From: Saprospiraceae bacterium
GTDB taxonomy: Bacteria > Bacteroidota > Bacteroidia > Chitinophagales > Saprospiraceae
Assembly (NCBI GenBank): GCA_016718205.1
Contig: JADKEB010000033.1
Coordinates: forward strand, 434,001-498,000
DNA: 64,000 nt
Reading direction: 5' to 3'
The position numbers and the translations under genes are program-made. The notes below the pieces were generated by a model. That model saw nothing but the letters and a program-made list of their open reading frames with translations. It made no database searches and had not been told where the DNA came from. Numbering within the stretch: position 1 is the first letter of the stretch; the number at the start of each line of letters is the position of its first letter. Below are positions 9,976-18,773 of this stretch, one piece after another.

Positions 9976-11241
9976 TCAGTCCACCAAAGCCACAAGAAAA
10001 GCTCCTGTGTATCCCAGGTTTTTGAGTCTTTCACGAGCTATTTCGGCAGATGCTCTGCTAACAAAGTCCCCTACCATATATTTATTGATTTCAGGAGATT
10101 TCTTGACAGTCAGGGCACCTATTTTTCTAATTTCCTGGCTATCCATGTCGATGTTTTCACCTTTGATTGCGGCAATTTGTACCTTAAATTTTTGAACAGG
10201 CAAATCTGAAGTCTCCACTACTATCTTCTGATTGGTGGTCGCTTTTTTATCCGGTTGAGTTTCCTGATTTTTTCTGACGCCGTTGTCTGCCAAGATCTCT
10301 GACGGGTTTTGAACTTTACTGATGACCTCTGACTTTTTGGTGAGGTTTCTATTGTAAAATGTCTCGAAAGCCTTGGAAATGGATTCGGCAATGGCATTTT
10401 GTCCTTCATCAGATAAAAGAAAGGCTTCTTCTATTTCGTTGCTCAGAAATCCCGCTTCAAGCAGTACAGCCGGCATACTGGAACGACGCAATACGGCAAA
10501 TCCTGCCTGCTTTACACCTCTGCTCTTACTCAAATGACGCTGACCAAACTGATCCTCTATGTTTGCAGCAAGTTCTATACTCTTTTCAAGATAATTGTTC
10601 TGGTACATAGATGTCACTATATGCCCTTCAGCAGAGTTGGGATCAAATCCTTCATAGTTTGCTTGGTAATTCTGCTCCAGGAGCATAGAAGCATTTTCGC
10701 GCTTGGCCACTTCAAGATTGTCAGCGGCTCTGTTGAGTCCGAGGACAAAGGTTTCTGTGCCTCTTATTTTCGGATTGCTGATATAATTGCAATGTACTGA
10801 AATAAATATATCCGCATTCAACTCATTGGCGTATTGAATCCTTCTGAATAGCGGAATGAAAACATCTGATGTTCTGGTCTGGAATACCTCAACATCCGGA
10901 AATCTTTTCTCTAAAATACCACCTGCTTTTAAAGCCATCTTGAGAACGAGGTCTTTTTCCAAAGAGTTTTTGCCCACAGCACCGCTGTCATGCCCTCCGT
11001 GACCTGCGTCGATGACTACCCTGATGCCTTTTTTCTTAGGTAAATTGTTTTTTGAATAACTCAGAGCTGGAGCTCCTGCATTGCTTTTTTTAAGCACTTT
11101 AACTCCTGAAGTCAAAGCTGGATTTAGCAAATAATTAACATCAGCTGCATGCATCGTAGAAGACACATAATAGATCAATCCCGTTATTAATAGCAATATA
11201 CGTAAGATTGTGACGTTCTTTTGAATGAATTCTGAGACCAT
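9976..11241 (-). CDS. N-acetylmuramoyl-L-alanine amidase (Amidase_3) with C-terminal SPOR-like domain
   Basis: Cleaves the bond between N-acetylmuramic acid and the stem peptide of peptidoglycan, usually at division or remodelling sites. Residues 10-27 form a membrane segment or uncleaved signal. The Amidase_3 domain covers about residues 72-300; zinc ligands are His81 in DAGHGG, the Glu in SLEKDLV and His in SVHCN, and the catalytic Glu lies in LLEAGFLSN. After a polar linker the last 70 residues (QKFKVQIAAIKG to the end) look like a SPOR domain, which binds denuded glycan and recruits enzymes to septa. Transcribed divergently from lptD with only 68 bases between them, so the two envelope genes probably share a control region. 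Confidence 0.9.
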   Translation of the reverse strand: MVSEFIQKNVTILRILLLITGLIYYVSSTMHAADVNYLLNPALTSGVKVLKKSNAGAPALSYSKNNLPKKKGIRVVIDAGHGGHDSGAVGKNSLEKDLVLKMALKAGGILEKRFPDVEVFQTRTSDVFIPLFRRIQYANELNADIFISVHCNYISNPKIRGTETFVLGLNRAADNLEVAKRENASMLLEQNYQANYEGFDPNSAEGHIVTSMYQNNYLEKSIELAANIEDQFGQRHLSKSRGVKQAGFAVLRRSSMPAVLLEAGFLSNEIEEAFLLSDEGQNAIAESISKAFETFYNRNLTKKSEVISKVQNPSEILADNGVRKNQETQPDKKATTNQKIVVETSDLPVQKFKVQIAAIKGENIDMDSQEIRKIGALTVKKSPEINKYMVGDFVSRASAEIARERLKNLGYTGAFLVALVD

Positions 11242-11309
11242 TGGTGTATTTTTGTCCGTTTAATAATGCAAATGTATTGAATTAATTTTATATATAACAC
11301 ATAAATTAC

Positions 11310-14132
11310 TTGTTTAGAACTTATTATATAGTATTTATATTTTTAATATGTATTTCGGGATTGTCAAATGCCCAAAATACCCGGCAATTACGTATACAAA
11401 AAAACTCTAATATAAATGATACAATAATCGTTCCAATTGATACTTTAAAATCAAATTTTTCTAAAATTGTCCCAAAAGATTTTGTAAAGTCTGTGTCAGA
11501 AAGAGATTCACTTACCGGATTCAGAGATTCCTTACCGGACAATGCAGTTGCTGATTACAAAATATCTAAAGACGCTCTGGATGATGAAGTCCTTTATGAA
11601 GCTCAGGATTCATCTCATGTAGACCTCTTAAATGATAGAATACACCTATACGGAGGTGCAAAAGTCGAATATCAAAAAATTAAGTTATCTGCCAACTATA
11701 TGGTCATCGATTTTGCCAATAATCTGATAGAAGGATTCCACACCAAAGACAGTATCAAAGTCAGAATAAATCCTGAGAAACCTTCATTTTCTGATGGCGA
11801 CAATACATTTACTTACCGAAGAATAAAATACAATTTCAAATCCAAAAAAGGATTGGTGGACCATGCTATCTCTCAGCAAGGTGAATTTAATATCGTAGGC
11901 GACAAAACAAAATTTGTCACCGGTACTACGGATACATTGGGTGTAAAGAGTGATGATGAGATTTTTAACGAAGATGCCATCATCACCACCTGTACGCATG
12001 ACCCCCCGCATTTCGGCATTAAAGCGAGTCGCGGCAAATTTGTTCCCAATAAAGTCGCTGTCATGAGTATGGCACAACTTGAAATAGCTAAAATTCCCAC
12101 ACCTCTGATCCTGCCTTTTGGTTTCTTTCCGCTTATTCAGGGCAAATCATCGGGTTTGATCTTTCCTTCAAGTTATGAATACAATGAGCAACTTGGATTA
12201 GGCTTCAGGGAAGTAGGATATTACTGGCCGATCAATGAACATATGGATATGCGTTTGACAGGTGATATATACACCAGAGGATCACATGGCGTACGTATCA
12301 ATACTACTTACAAAAAAAGATATGGATATTCGGGCAATGTGCTGCTTGGCTATTCCAACAATATCCGAGATAATGATCAGGATGGTACAAAGGTTTCTGC
12401 CAAATCATTTTCTATCAGTGTCAGTCACCGGCAGGATTCAAAGGCCCACCCCTACAGAAATATCGGTGGTTCCATCAATATCCAGAGCAACAGATATGAT
12501 CAGCGAACTTTTGAAAACCCTGCTGCAGCACTGAACAATACCTATTCGTCCAATTTTACATTATCACATGATATGCCCGGAACACCATTCAGGCTCAATG
12601 CCGAATTCAGGCATAGCCAGAATACTCAGACCCGAACTATGGATATCACCCTGCCCAATGTAAGTCTCAGGATGAATACCATCTATCCGTTCAAACGTAA
12701 AAACAGTACAAAAGAAGCCTGGTCAGATAATGTAGCACTGACATACAGCTCAGAATTCAGGAATTTTGTAAAAACTACAGATACTACCCTCTTTACTCAG
12801 CAGACATTAAAAGATATTCAAACGGGGTTACAGCAAAGAGCTTCCATAAGTTGGAATATGAGATTATTTACATACATAAATCTATCTCCTTCGATAAATT
12901 ATGACGAAACGTGGCTAAGAAAAAAATATAATTTGACTTTTAATCCAGATAGTGTCATCAGGGAAGCCATCACCAGAGATACTTTGGGATTTAAAGATCC
13001 GGCAGAATCATTTACTACCGGTTTTTATGCGCACCGCAACTTCACAGCCGCCATTTCACTCAATACACAGAGATTTTTTACAAAAAAATGGAGTAAGGGA
13101 TTGATACGGGGTGTCAGGCATGTGGCAAAACCTAATGTGAGTTTTTACTATCAGCCCGGCAACAAAGAAAGATATGAAGCAGTAGTCAATACAGATACCA
13201 GACCGCAGTTCAACAATCCCAAAACTTACAGCATTTACAACAATAGTCCTTTTGGAACTCTTCAGGGCTTTGAAGAACAAATGGGTATCAGCTATGGTAT
13301 CACCAATATATTTGAGGCCAAACATTGGTCTAAAAAAGATTCCACTGAAAAAATTGTACGTCTCTTTGACAATATTAGTGTCAATGGTACGTACAATTTT
13401 ATTGCGGATTCATTTAAATTCAGCGATATTTTTGTTTCGGGAAATACCACCGTGCTCAAAGGACTTACCAATTTTAATTTCAGGGCTACGTATAGTCCAT
13501 ATGTGTATGATGTCAACAACAGGAGGACCAAGGAAACCGTTTGGGACAGTAAAAAAAGGCCTATCGAATTTGTCAATTTCTCGGGGCAGTTTTCTACCAG
13601 TATATCATTCGGTCGTATAAGAGAGATATTTTCAGGGGCCAAAGAAAAAAATACTACTCCATCACCTCAGCAGCCTTCGCAACCATCAAGATCACCATCG
13701 CCGGACAGAAGTGCAGGACAGAATCCTGATACTCCACCTGAAGAAAAAGAGGCTGAAAAAGAAACTTCACTTGCTCAGTGGTTTGAAAATTTTAATATCT
13801 CACACGCTTTCAACTTTGATATCTCAAGATTAAAAAATAAAGATACTTTTTTTGTCCAAAGTCACTCCATCAATATTTCAGGTTCTATCCCTCTGACCAA
13901 AAACTGGAATATGACAATAGGTAATATTGCTTATGACTTTAAGTCAAAATCTTTTGTCTATCCATATTTTAGCTTTGCAAGAGACCTGCATTGCTGGCAG
14001 ATGAATTTTACCTGGGCACCATCCAATGGAGTGTATAGTTTTTTTATCGGAGTCAAATCAAGCACCCTCAGCTTCCTGAAATACGACTATGGTCAGAGAA
14101 ATGCCAATACCTTGTTTACAGGCAGGAGGTAG
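11310..14132 (+). CDS. lptD: LPS-assembly protein LptD/OstA-like
   Basis: Outer-membrane barrel that receives lipopolysaccharide from the Lpt bridge and places it in the outer leaflet. The protein has 940 residues: a signal peptide (FRTYYIVFIFLICISG... ending near SNAQ), an OstA-like beta-jellyroll at about 90-200 (DRIHLYGGAKVEYQKIKLSA), and a very long barrel, with the conserved LPLILPFGFFP-type stretch seen here as PTPLILPFGFFPL. A low-complexity Pro/Ser insert lies near residue 790. No ATG precedes the signal peptide in frame, so TTG 11310 is the best start; this should be verified. Divergent from the amidase gene. Confidence 0.85.
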   Translation: MFRTYYIVFIFLICISGLSNAQNTRQLRIQKNSNINDTIIVPIDTLKSNFSKIVPKDFVKSVSERDSLTGFRDSLPDNAVADYKISKDALDDEVLYEAQDSSHVDLLNDRIHLYGGAKVEYQKIKLSANYMVIDFANNLIEGFHTKDSIKVRINPEKPSFSDGDNTFTYRRIKYNFKSKKGLVDHAISQQGEFNIVGDKTKFVTGTTDTLGVKSDDEIFNEDAIITTCTHDPPHFGIKASRGKFVPNKVAVMSMAQLEIAKIPTPLILPFGFFPLIQGKSSGLIFPSSYEYNEQLGLGFREVGYYWPINEHMDMRLTGDIYTRGSHGVRINTTYKKRYGYSGNVLLGYSNNIRDNDQDGTKVSAKSFSISVSHRQDSKAHPYRNIGGSINIQSNRYDQRTFENPAAALNNTYSSNFTLSHDMPGTPFRLNAEFRHSQNTQTRTMDITLPNVSLRMNTIYPFKRKNSTKEAWSDNVALTYSSEFRNFVKTTDTTLFTQQTLKDIQTGLQQRASISWNMRLFTYINLSPSINYDETWLRKKYNLTFNPDSVIREAITRDTLGFKDPAESFTTGFYAHRNFTAAISLNTQRFFTKKWSKGLIRGVRHVAKPNVSFYYQPGNKERYEAVVNTDTRPQFNNPKTYSIYNNSPFGTLQGFEEQMGISYGITNIFEAKHWSKKDSTEKIVRLFDNISVNGTYNFIADSFKFSDIFVSGNTTVLKGLTNFNFRATYSPYVYDVNNRRTKETVWDSKKRPIEFVNFSGQFSTSISFGRIREIFSGAKEKNTTPSPQQPSQPSRSPSPDRSAGQNPDTPPEEKEAEKETSLAQWFENFNISHAFNFDISRLKNKDTFFVQSHSINISGSIPLTKNWNMTIGNIAYDFKSKSFVYPYFSFARDLHCWQMNFTWAPSNGVYSFFIGVKSSTLSFLKYDYGQRNANTLFTGRR

Positions 14133-14250
14133 ATTGAAGCTTCTTTGTGTTGTTTCAATTCATTTCTTATGTTCTGAATAATTAGCTCTGAATGCCAAAT
14201 TATGATGGAGTATTCCTACATTTCGTTATTTGAAAATCAAAATTAATCAC

Positions 14251-14964
14251 TTACCCTTCAAAATTGAATGATATCGTAAAAATCTGTGACGCAACATTTT
14301 CGAGCACTCGAGCTTCGTTTTGTGCCCTGTCGTAGAGTAATATATTGGATATGCCTCTGGAAAATTTTATCTCAGGCGAAAATATAAAATATGGATAAAA
14401 CATCTGCATACCCACACCTACCTCATACTGAAAGTCATGTGGGGCTATTTTTAGCAATGTTTTTCGGGATTTCGAGTTGGTCTGGACATCATAGCTGTAC
14501 TTTAGTCCGGCTACTACAAACATCCTTTTATCTTTATATGGTTCAGATTTAAACCGGAGATGAAACGGAAGTTCAAAAAATACGGATTCAATCTTTCTGA
14601 CATCAGTTCTTTCCTCGGTGGAGACGGCAGAGAACTCAAATCCACGTTGAGCAAAAGAAAACCCCGGTAAAAACCTGAAATCGAAATATTCTCCCAATTT
14701 CAGATTGGTGATCATGTGCATGTTGACACCTATCTCGTTAAGGCCTTCTGTGACTCTGATACTGTCGTTGTTGATAAAAAAACTTGATTGGTGCAGTTTG
14801 TATCCTGAATTGTTGAATCCGATATTGATACCGAAGTAATAGGATTTTCTGTTGAAATCCTTAAAATTGCGATTGTCCTTTCCGTTCACCTGGCCATAAG
14901 ATGACCCTGCAATCAGAACCGAAACTATGATGAAGACTATTTTTTTGCAAAATAAATGCAACAT
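14251..14964 (-). CDS. porT: PorT/SprT-like outer-membrane beta-barrel protein of type IX secretion
   Basis: A 237-residue protein with a signal peptide (FIIVSVLIAGSSYG) and repeated amphipathic strands typical of the PorT barrel family (SYYFGINIGFNN, FDFRFLPGFSFAQRG, FFELPFHLRFKS, YEVGVGMQMFYPYFIFSPEIKF), ending FNFEG. PorT/SprT is needed for T9SS secretion in Porphyromonas and Flavobacterium. The gene overlaps the end of ubiE by 28 bases, an arrangement known for porT in this phylum, which strengthens the name. It fits with the two T9SS cargo proteins in this window. Confidence 0.8.
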   Translation of the reverse strand: MLHLFCKKIVFIIVSVLIAGSSYGQVNGKDNRNFKDFNRKSYYFGINIGFNNSGYKLHQSSFFINNDSIRVTEGLNEIGVNMHMITNLKLGEYFDFRFLPGFSFAQRGFEFSAVSTEERTDVRKIESVFFELPFHLRFKSEPYKDKRMFVVAGLKYSYDVQTNSKSRKTLLKIAPHDFQYEVGVGMQMFYPYFIFSPEIKFSRGISNILLYDRAQNEARVLENVASQIFTISFNFEG

Positions 14965-15674
14965 ATGCCTGCGCTTAATACTTTAAAATTTGCCTGAGAA
15001 TACCCAAGTTTGATGAGAATACTGATAAAATCATCATAATCAGGAAATACCTGCACCGATTCATACAGATATTTATAAGCCTTATCATCTTTTGATCTTA
15101 TCTTACCTATAACGGGCAAAATGTTTTTAAAGTATATATTGAAGCCTTGTTTTAATGGAAAATGTCTCGGTTTGGAAAATTCAAGTACCAATAAAGTCCC
15201 TCCTGGCTTGAGCACTCTGTACATTTCTGCCAGACCTTTTTCCAGATTTTCAAAATTCCTGACACCAAATGCCGCCATCACAGCATCAAAACTTTCCGAT
15301 TGATATTTCAGATTTTCACTATCTCCGAGTTCCAGTGTGATGATATCATTCAATCCGTATTTATTGATTTTTTCGTCTCCTATTTTCAGCATATTGGCTG
15401 ATATGTCGAGACCTATGATTTTTTCAGGCTTGATCACACGGGCTGCTTCTATGGCAAGATCCGCCGTGCCGGTAGCAATGTCTAGTATAGTTCGTGGTTT
15501 TTCTTTGGCCAACATCCTGATAGCTTTTTTGCGCCACAAGACATCGATACCCAATGATAGGACTCTGTTGAGATTATCATAATAGGGTGCTATCTTATCA
15601 AACATCTTTGTGACCTGACCTTTTTTGGAAGTCTCTGTATCGGAGTATGGGGTTACCGTTTTATGTTCAGCCAT
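14937..15674 (-). CDS. ubiE: Demethylmenaquinone methyltransferase (UbiE/MenG)
   Basis: Methylates demethylmenaquinone with S-adenosylmethionine, the last step of menaquinone synthesis. Family hallmarks are clear: MFDKIAPYYDNLNRVLSLG, the SAM-binding loop ILDIATGTADLAI, GLDISANMLKIG, and AAFGVRNFENLEKGL followed by EMYRVLKPGGTLLVLEFS. Length 245 is normal. First gene of a two-gene unit with porT; the coding regions overlap, so translation is probably coupled. Confidence 0.95.
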   Translation of the reverse strand: MAEHKTVTPYSDTETSKKGQVTKMFDKIAPYYDNLNRVLSLGIDVLWRKKAIRMLAKEKPRTILDIATGTADLAIEAARVIKPEKIIGLDISANMLKIGDEKINKYGLNDIITLELGDSENLKYQSESFDAVMAAFGVRNFENLEKGLAEMYRVLKPGGTLLVLEFSKPRHFPLKQGFNIYFKNILPVIGKIRSKDDKAYKYLYESVQVFPDYDDFISILIKLGYSQANFKVLSAGICCIYFAKK

Positions 15675-15791
15675 TATTGTATTGTAAAAAAGAATAAAAA
15701 AATCTATTGATAAATAAAATTACATGTATTTTGTTGAGGTATTCAACATACAATACTCAAATAAACCACAAAATAAACGATATATTACAAC

Positions 15792-16286
15792 ATGATGAAG
15801 ATTTTAGAAACACTTTTGAAAGTAAAAATCGGGATTGTCTTTTTTTCTATTTTTTTTGCAGGACCGACACCCTTGCTTTTGGGCAATAATGATACTGTAT
15901 TGATCAAATCGTGTATCAATCAGATGTTTGAGGGTATGGCTGCGTTTGACTCCAGTATGGTGCACAGATCGTTTGCAGATGGCTTTTTATTGCGATCCGT
16001 CATAAAATCAAAAGATGGAAGTATAATAGCCAGGGAAGAATCCGGTGATTCATTTCTTAAAATCATAGGTACAAAAAAACCTGGTGTCAGATATGATGAA
16101 CGTCTCTTGAGCTACACTATACTGATAGACGGCGATATGGCTATAGTATGGACGCCTTACCATTTTTATCTCACCGACATTTTCAGCCACTGTGGTGTCA
16201 ATGCTTTTACCATGGTAAAACTACCAGAAGGGTGGAAGATATTGTCTATCACAGATACCAGGCGGAAGGGAGATTGTGCAGAGTGA
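15792..16286 (+). CDS. Secreted NTF2-like (SnoaL/lumazine-binding-like) protein
   Basis: A 164-residue protein with an N-terminal hydrophobic signal (about residues 10-30). The remainder, CINQMFEGMAAFDSSMVHRSFADGFLLR ... MAIVWTPYHFYLTD ... GVNAFTMVKLPEGWKILSITDTRR, follows the NTF2-like cone fold used by small lumazine-binding or DUF4440-type proteins, in which the final strands read W-K-I-x-x-I-x-D-T-R. Function is unknown; such proteins are small ligand-binding or isomerase-like domains. Two ATGs lie together at 15792 and 15795; either may be used. Divergent from ubiE. Confidence 0.65.
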   Translation: MMKILETLLKVKIGIVFFSIFFAGPTPLLLGNNDTVLIKSCINQMFEGMAAFDSSMVHRSFADGFLLRSVIKSKDGSIIAREESGDSFLKIIGTKKPGVRYDERLLSYTILIDGDMAIVWTPYHFYLTDIFSHCGVNAFTMVKLPEGWKILSITDTRRKGDCAE

Positions 16287-16364
16287 TTATATCTGACGGA
16301 GGACTTGAATGTTGTTATGCTTGAAGTTTATACATGATTATTAGCTCCGATGGTTTACTCATTT

Positions 16365-16802
16365 CTATTCTACCAATTCAATCACTGCATCATCAGGTAT
16401 CATTTCTATAACATTAATTGCTGGTAAAATAAACTTTGAAAAATCAGTCGATTCAGTTTTTGTATGTAATACTCCTCTTGCTGTTCCTATGCTAATCATA
16501 GTTAAATGTGCCAAAAATCCTTTTGGTACTACCAATTTACCTTCTTGAATTGTCAAAAAACTTTGCCATGAATCAACTTCGATTTTGAAGTGACAGCTTA
16601 CCACTATTTTTAACAACACTTTTTTGGACTGAATATATTCAAAACCTACTTCAACACCAATTAACTTTTGGTTTTGATCAAATTTAAATTGCAATTGAGA
16701 ACCTAACTCAACTGGTTTTTTATGATTGAAATTTTCGTTCAAAATGGCAAATTGTTCAGTCTTTATGCCCTGCAGCACAAATCCTATTTGCTTTTGTTCC
16801 AT
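16365..16802 (-). CDS. SecB-like protein
   Basis: A 145-residue protein starting at MEQKQIGF. The pattern of alternating strands (LQFKFDQNQKLIGVEVGF, VLLKIVVSCHFKIEV) followed by KGFLAHLTMISIGTARGVLHTK and FILPAINVIEM resembles SecB-type chaperone folds, where the corresponding region reads like ARxxI...RGTFPPLxLxPVNF. SecB-like proteins in non-proteobacteria often act as chaperones for toxin-antitoxin or other unstable partners. The upstream open frame on the same strand is cut by an anomalous sequence tract, so the partner is not visible. Fold assignment is moderate, function unproven. Confidence 0.5.
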   Translation of the reverse strand: MEQKQIGFVLQGIKTEQFAILNENFNHKKPVELGSQLQFKFDQNQKLIGVEVGFEYIQSKKVLLKIVVSCHFKIEVDSWQSFLTIQEGKLVVPKGFLAHLTMISIGTARGVLHTKTESTDFSKFILPAINVIEMIPDDAVIELVE

Positions 16803-16807
16803 ATTTG

Positions 16808-16999
16808 TTATTGAGCTAATGAATAATATTCTACCGAAGGTGCCTGCCCAGATAACTTGACAGCTTTGCAAGCTATATAATTTGCTTTGATATCATCAGT
16901 CTGGGCAATGATTATTGCGACCCGGTTTTCGACGGTCATTATTTTCTCCTTGACATTATTTATTTTGTGCTCATAGTAGCTTGCCAGTATAGGAATGTC
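16808..16999 (-). CDS. Truncated ORF upstream of the SecB-like gene
   Basis: A minus-strand frame reading IPILASYYEHKINNVKEK, then MTVENRVAIIIAQTDDIK and on to YYSLAQ and a stop at 16808, six bases before the SecB-like start. It runs without a stop into the polypyrimidine tract, where its coding character ends. An ATG exists at 16939 (43 residues), but the protein-like text upstream suggests that the true start was lost in the tract. Not recognised; its position suggests the first gene of a two-gene unit, possibly an antitoxin-like partner. Confidence 0.4.
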   Translation of the reverse strand, partial: DIPILASYYEHKINNVKEKIMTVENRVAIIIAQTDDIKANYIACKAVKLSGQAPSVEYYSLAQ

Positions 17000-17004
17000 T
17001 AATA

Positions 17005-17204
17005 ATTTTTTATTTTTTTTTTTATGATTTTTTTTTATTTTTTTTTTTCTTTCCCCCCCCCTTTTTTTTTTCCCCCCTTTTCCCTCTTTTCTTCTTTTTT
17101 TTCTTCTCTTCTTTTAAATTTCCTTTTTTTTTTCTTCACTTCCTCCCCCCTGCCCCTCCTTCCTTTTCCTTTTTTCCCCCCTTCAACTCTCCTTTTTTTA
17201 TCCT
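17005..17204. repeat. Extreme polypyrimidine (T/C) low-complexity tract
   Basis: About 200 bases that are almost entirely T and C on the + strand, with runs of up to nine C and ten or more T and very few purines. It separates a truncated open frame on the left from the end of another minus-strand gene on the right. Nothing else in the window resembles it. It is either a real simple-sequence expansion or a low-quality/chimeric assembly join. Confidence 0.8.
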
Positions 17205-17530
17205 TAAAAAATAATTATAAAGATAAGAAATGATCCCTCCAAAAGTACTGTAACTAAATTAAATACGAAGGAAACTGAAAAATCTCCAACTCCTCCTAAC
17301 TCACAAAATGCTAACACAATGCAACTGGTTATAAATAAATCAGACAACACTAATTTTCTTTTTTTCCGATATGAGAAAAAAATATTAATAAGAAGTATTG
17401 AAAGTGAAAAAAATGCAAAATGAAGTACCTTCCAACTTATTTCGTTCCAACTGATTTGATTTTTTGTGACAGCCAAAACAATCAATAGAATGATGAGACT
17501 GTACATAACTTTTTTTTGGTGCATAAACAT
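17204..17530 (-). CDS. Small hypothetical membrane protein
   Basis: About 108 residues starting at ATG 17530 (MFMHQKKVM). Three to four hydrophobic segments are visible: YSLIILLIVLAV, FAFFSLSILLINIFF, LFITSCIVLAF and LVTVLLEGSFLIFIIIF, with a basic loop RKKRK after the second. I do not recognise a family. The 3' end lies right at the edge of the polypyrimidine tract, so the C-terminus may be artificial. Base composition matches the AT-rich accessory genes near 30-35 kb. Confidence 0.4.
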   Translation of the reverse strand: MFMHQKKVMYSLIILLIVLAVTKNQISWNEISWKVLHFAFFSLSILLINIFFSYRKKRKLVLSDLFITSCIVLAFCELGGVGDFSVSFVFNLVTVLLEGSFLIFIIIF

Positions 17531-17557
17531 TCTCTTAAATTTGCGATTAAAAAACAA

Positions 17558-17987
17558 GACGAATTATTACAATTCATTATTCTCTCTCCACTCAGGTTAA
17601 AGCATTTATATTTTACCTATTTAATAACAAAATACACTCTTAATAGGTTTCAAGGGAGAGTCTACTACGAAAACAAATATTTTATAATAATCAAGTGTTT
17701 TTACCCTTCCCCTATTGGGAAACGTTTGATTATCAATGTAGTAGAAATCTATATTTTTCTATTTCTCTTCATCAAAGACTTTTCGGAGTGGTTTCAAGAC
17801 TGTACTCCATTTTTGTTTTACTTCACATTGAACTAAAACTTGCTATTAATTTTAAAAATAGATTTTTGTAACTACGTAGTTACATTTTGTTAAAGAATTG
17901 TAAAATAAAATGTTGCAGAATGATATTTTGCAACATTTTGTTGTTTTATACGTCTTTATTGTGACTATATACAAAATTATATTATTT
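17558..17987. other. Intergenic region upstream of marC
   Basis: About 430 bases without a gene I can support. An open frame at 17516-17836 exists but its translation has no protein-like character. The only clear signal is the palindrome described separately. Confidence 0.4.
17867..17884. promoter_or_regulatory. 18-bp perfect palindrome upstream of marC
   Basis: TGTAACTACGTAGTTACA is a perfect inverted repeat about 100 bases before the marC start. Its size and symmetry fit the operator of a dimeric regulator. No known regulator is assigned. Confidence 0.4.
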
Positions 17988-18593
17988 ATGAGTATTCAAA
18001 ATATTTTATCCATAGGATTGATCCTGTTTTCTGTTATTGACATTTTGGGCAATATCCCTGTAGTGATTGACTTAAAGAAGAAAGGGATAGAAGTGGATTC
18101 AATGAAAGCTGCTTTGGCATCGCTGGCATTGATGGTAGGTTTTCTTTATGCAGGTGAAGGTATCCTTAAGATATTTGGAGTGGACGTTCAGTCGTTTGCA
18201 GTAGCAGGTGCGATTATTATCTTTTTCATAGGATTGGAGATGATTCTGGGTGTCAAGTTTTTCAGGGAGAATCAAGGACTTGAGACCGGATCTATCGTCC
18301 CTATAGCTTTCCCACTGATTGCCGGAGCGGGTACCATGACCACTATTATTTCTCTAAAATCAAAATATCCCAACATTGAAATATTGGCTGCCATTTTTCT
18401 GAATATAATCGTTGTCTTTGGTGTACTTCATTTTTCGGATTGGATCAAAGACAAACTCGGAGATGCCGGGGCAGCAGTTTTACGCAAGGTATTTGGAATC
18501 ATCCTTCTGGCTATCGCCATTAAGTTATTCAAAGAAAACTTTCACTTAGTCATCACTCCTGATAGAAAACTTGGATTTTTAAAAGGAGTATAG
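17988..18593 (+). CDS. MarC-family integral membrane protein
   Basis: A 201-residue protein with six hydrophobic segments, starting at ATG 17988 (MSIQNILSIGLIL); an earlier in-frame TTG would add an unlikely extension. Family marks: LILFSVIDILGNIPVVIDL, the LALMVGFLYAGEGIL region and the FPLIAGAGTMTTII motif that characterises MarC. MarC proteins were once linked to antibiotic resistance, but no transport substrate is established. Monocistronic, with a palindromic site upstream that may control it. Confidence 0.85.
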   Translation: MSIQNILSIGLILFSVIDILGNIPVVIDLKKKGIEVDSMKAALASLALMVGFLYAGEGILKIFGVDVQSFAVAGAIIIFFIGLEMILGVKFFRENQGLETGSIVPIAFPLIAGAGTMTTIISLKSKYPNIEILAAIFLNIIVVFGVLHFSDWIKDKLGDAGAAVLRKVFGIILLAIAIKLFKENFHLVITPDRKLGFLKGV

Positions 18594-18773
18594 ATTATCT
18601 GCGATTATGATTGGCTGATTCTATTTTGAATAACTTTGAATTTTGTTTGAGACCATAAAATATGACTTCAAGGTCTTTTCCTTTTTGACTTTGCAATCAT
18701 TCAGTCATGCCATGCCTTGCTGTCTGACAAGCGTGAATGGGAAGAACTTAACCTTAATAAAACGGAGATGATA

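Noticed and set aside
10007..10800. Several + strand open frames opposite the amidase gene
   Set aside because: They are shadows of the well-supported amidase coding sequence.
17516..17836. 106-residue open frame on the + strand upstream of marC
   Set aside because: No protein-like composition, no start context, and it overlaps the opposite-strand membrane gene.
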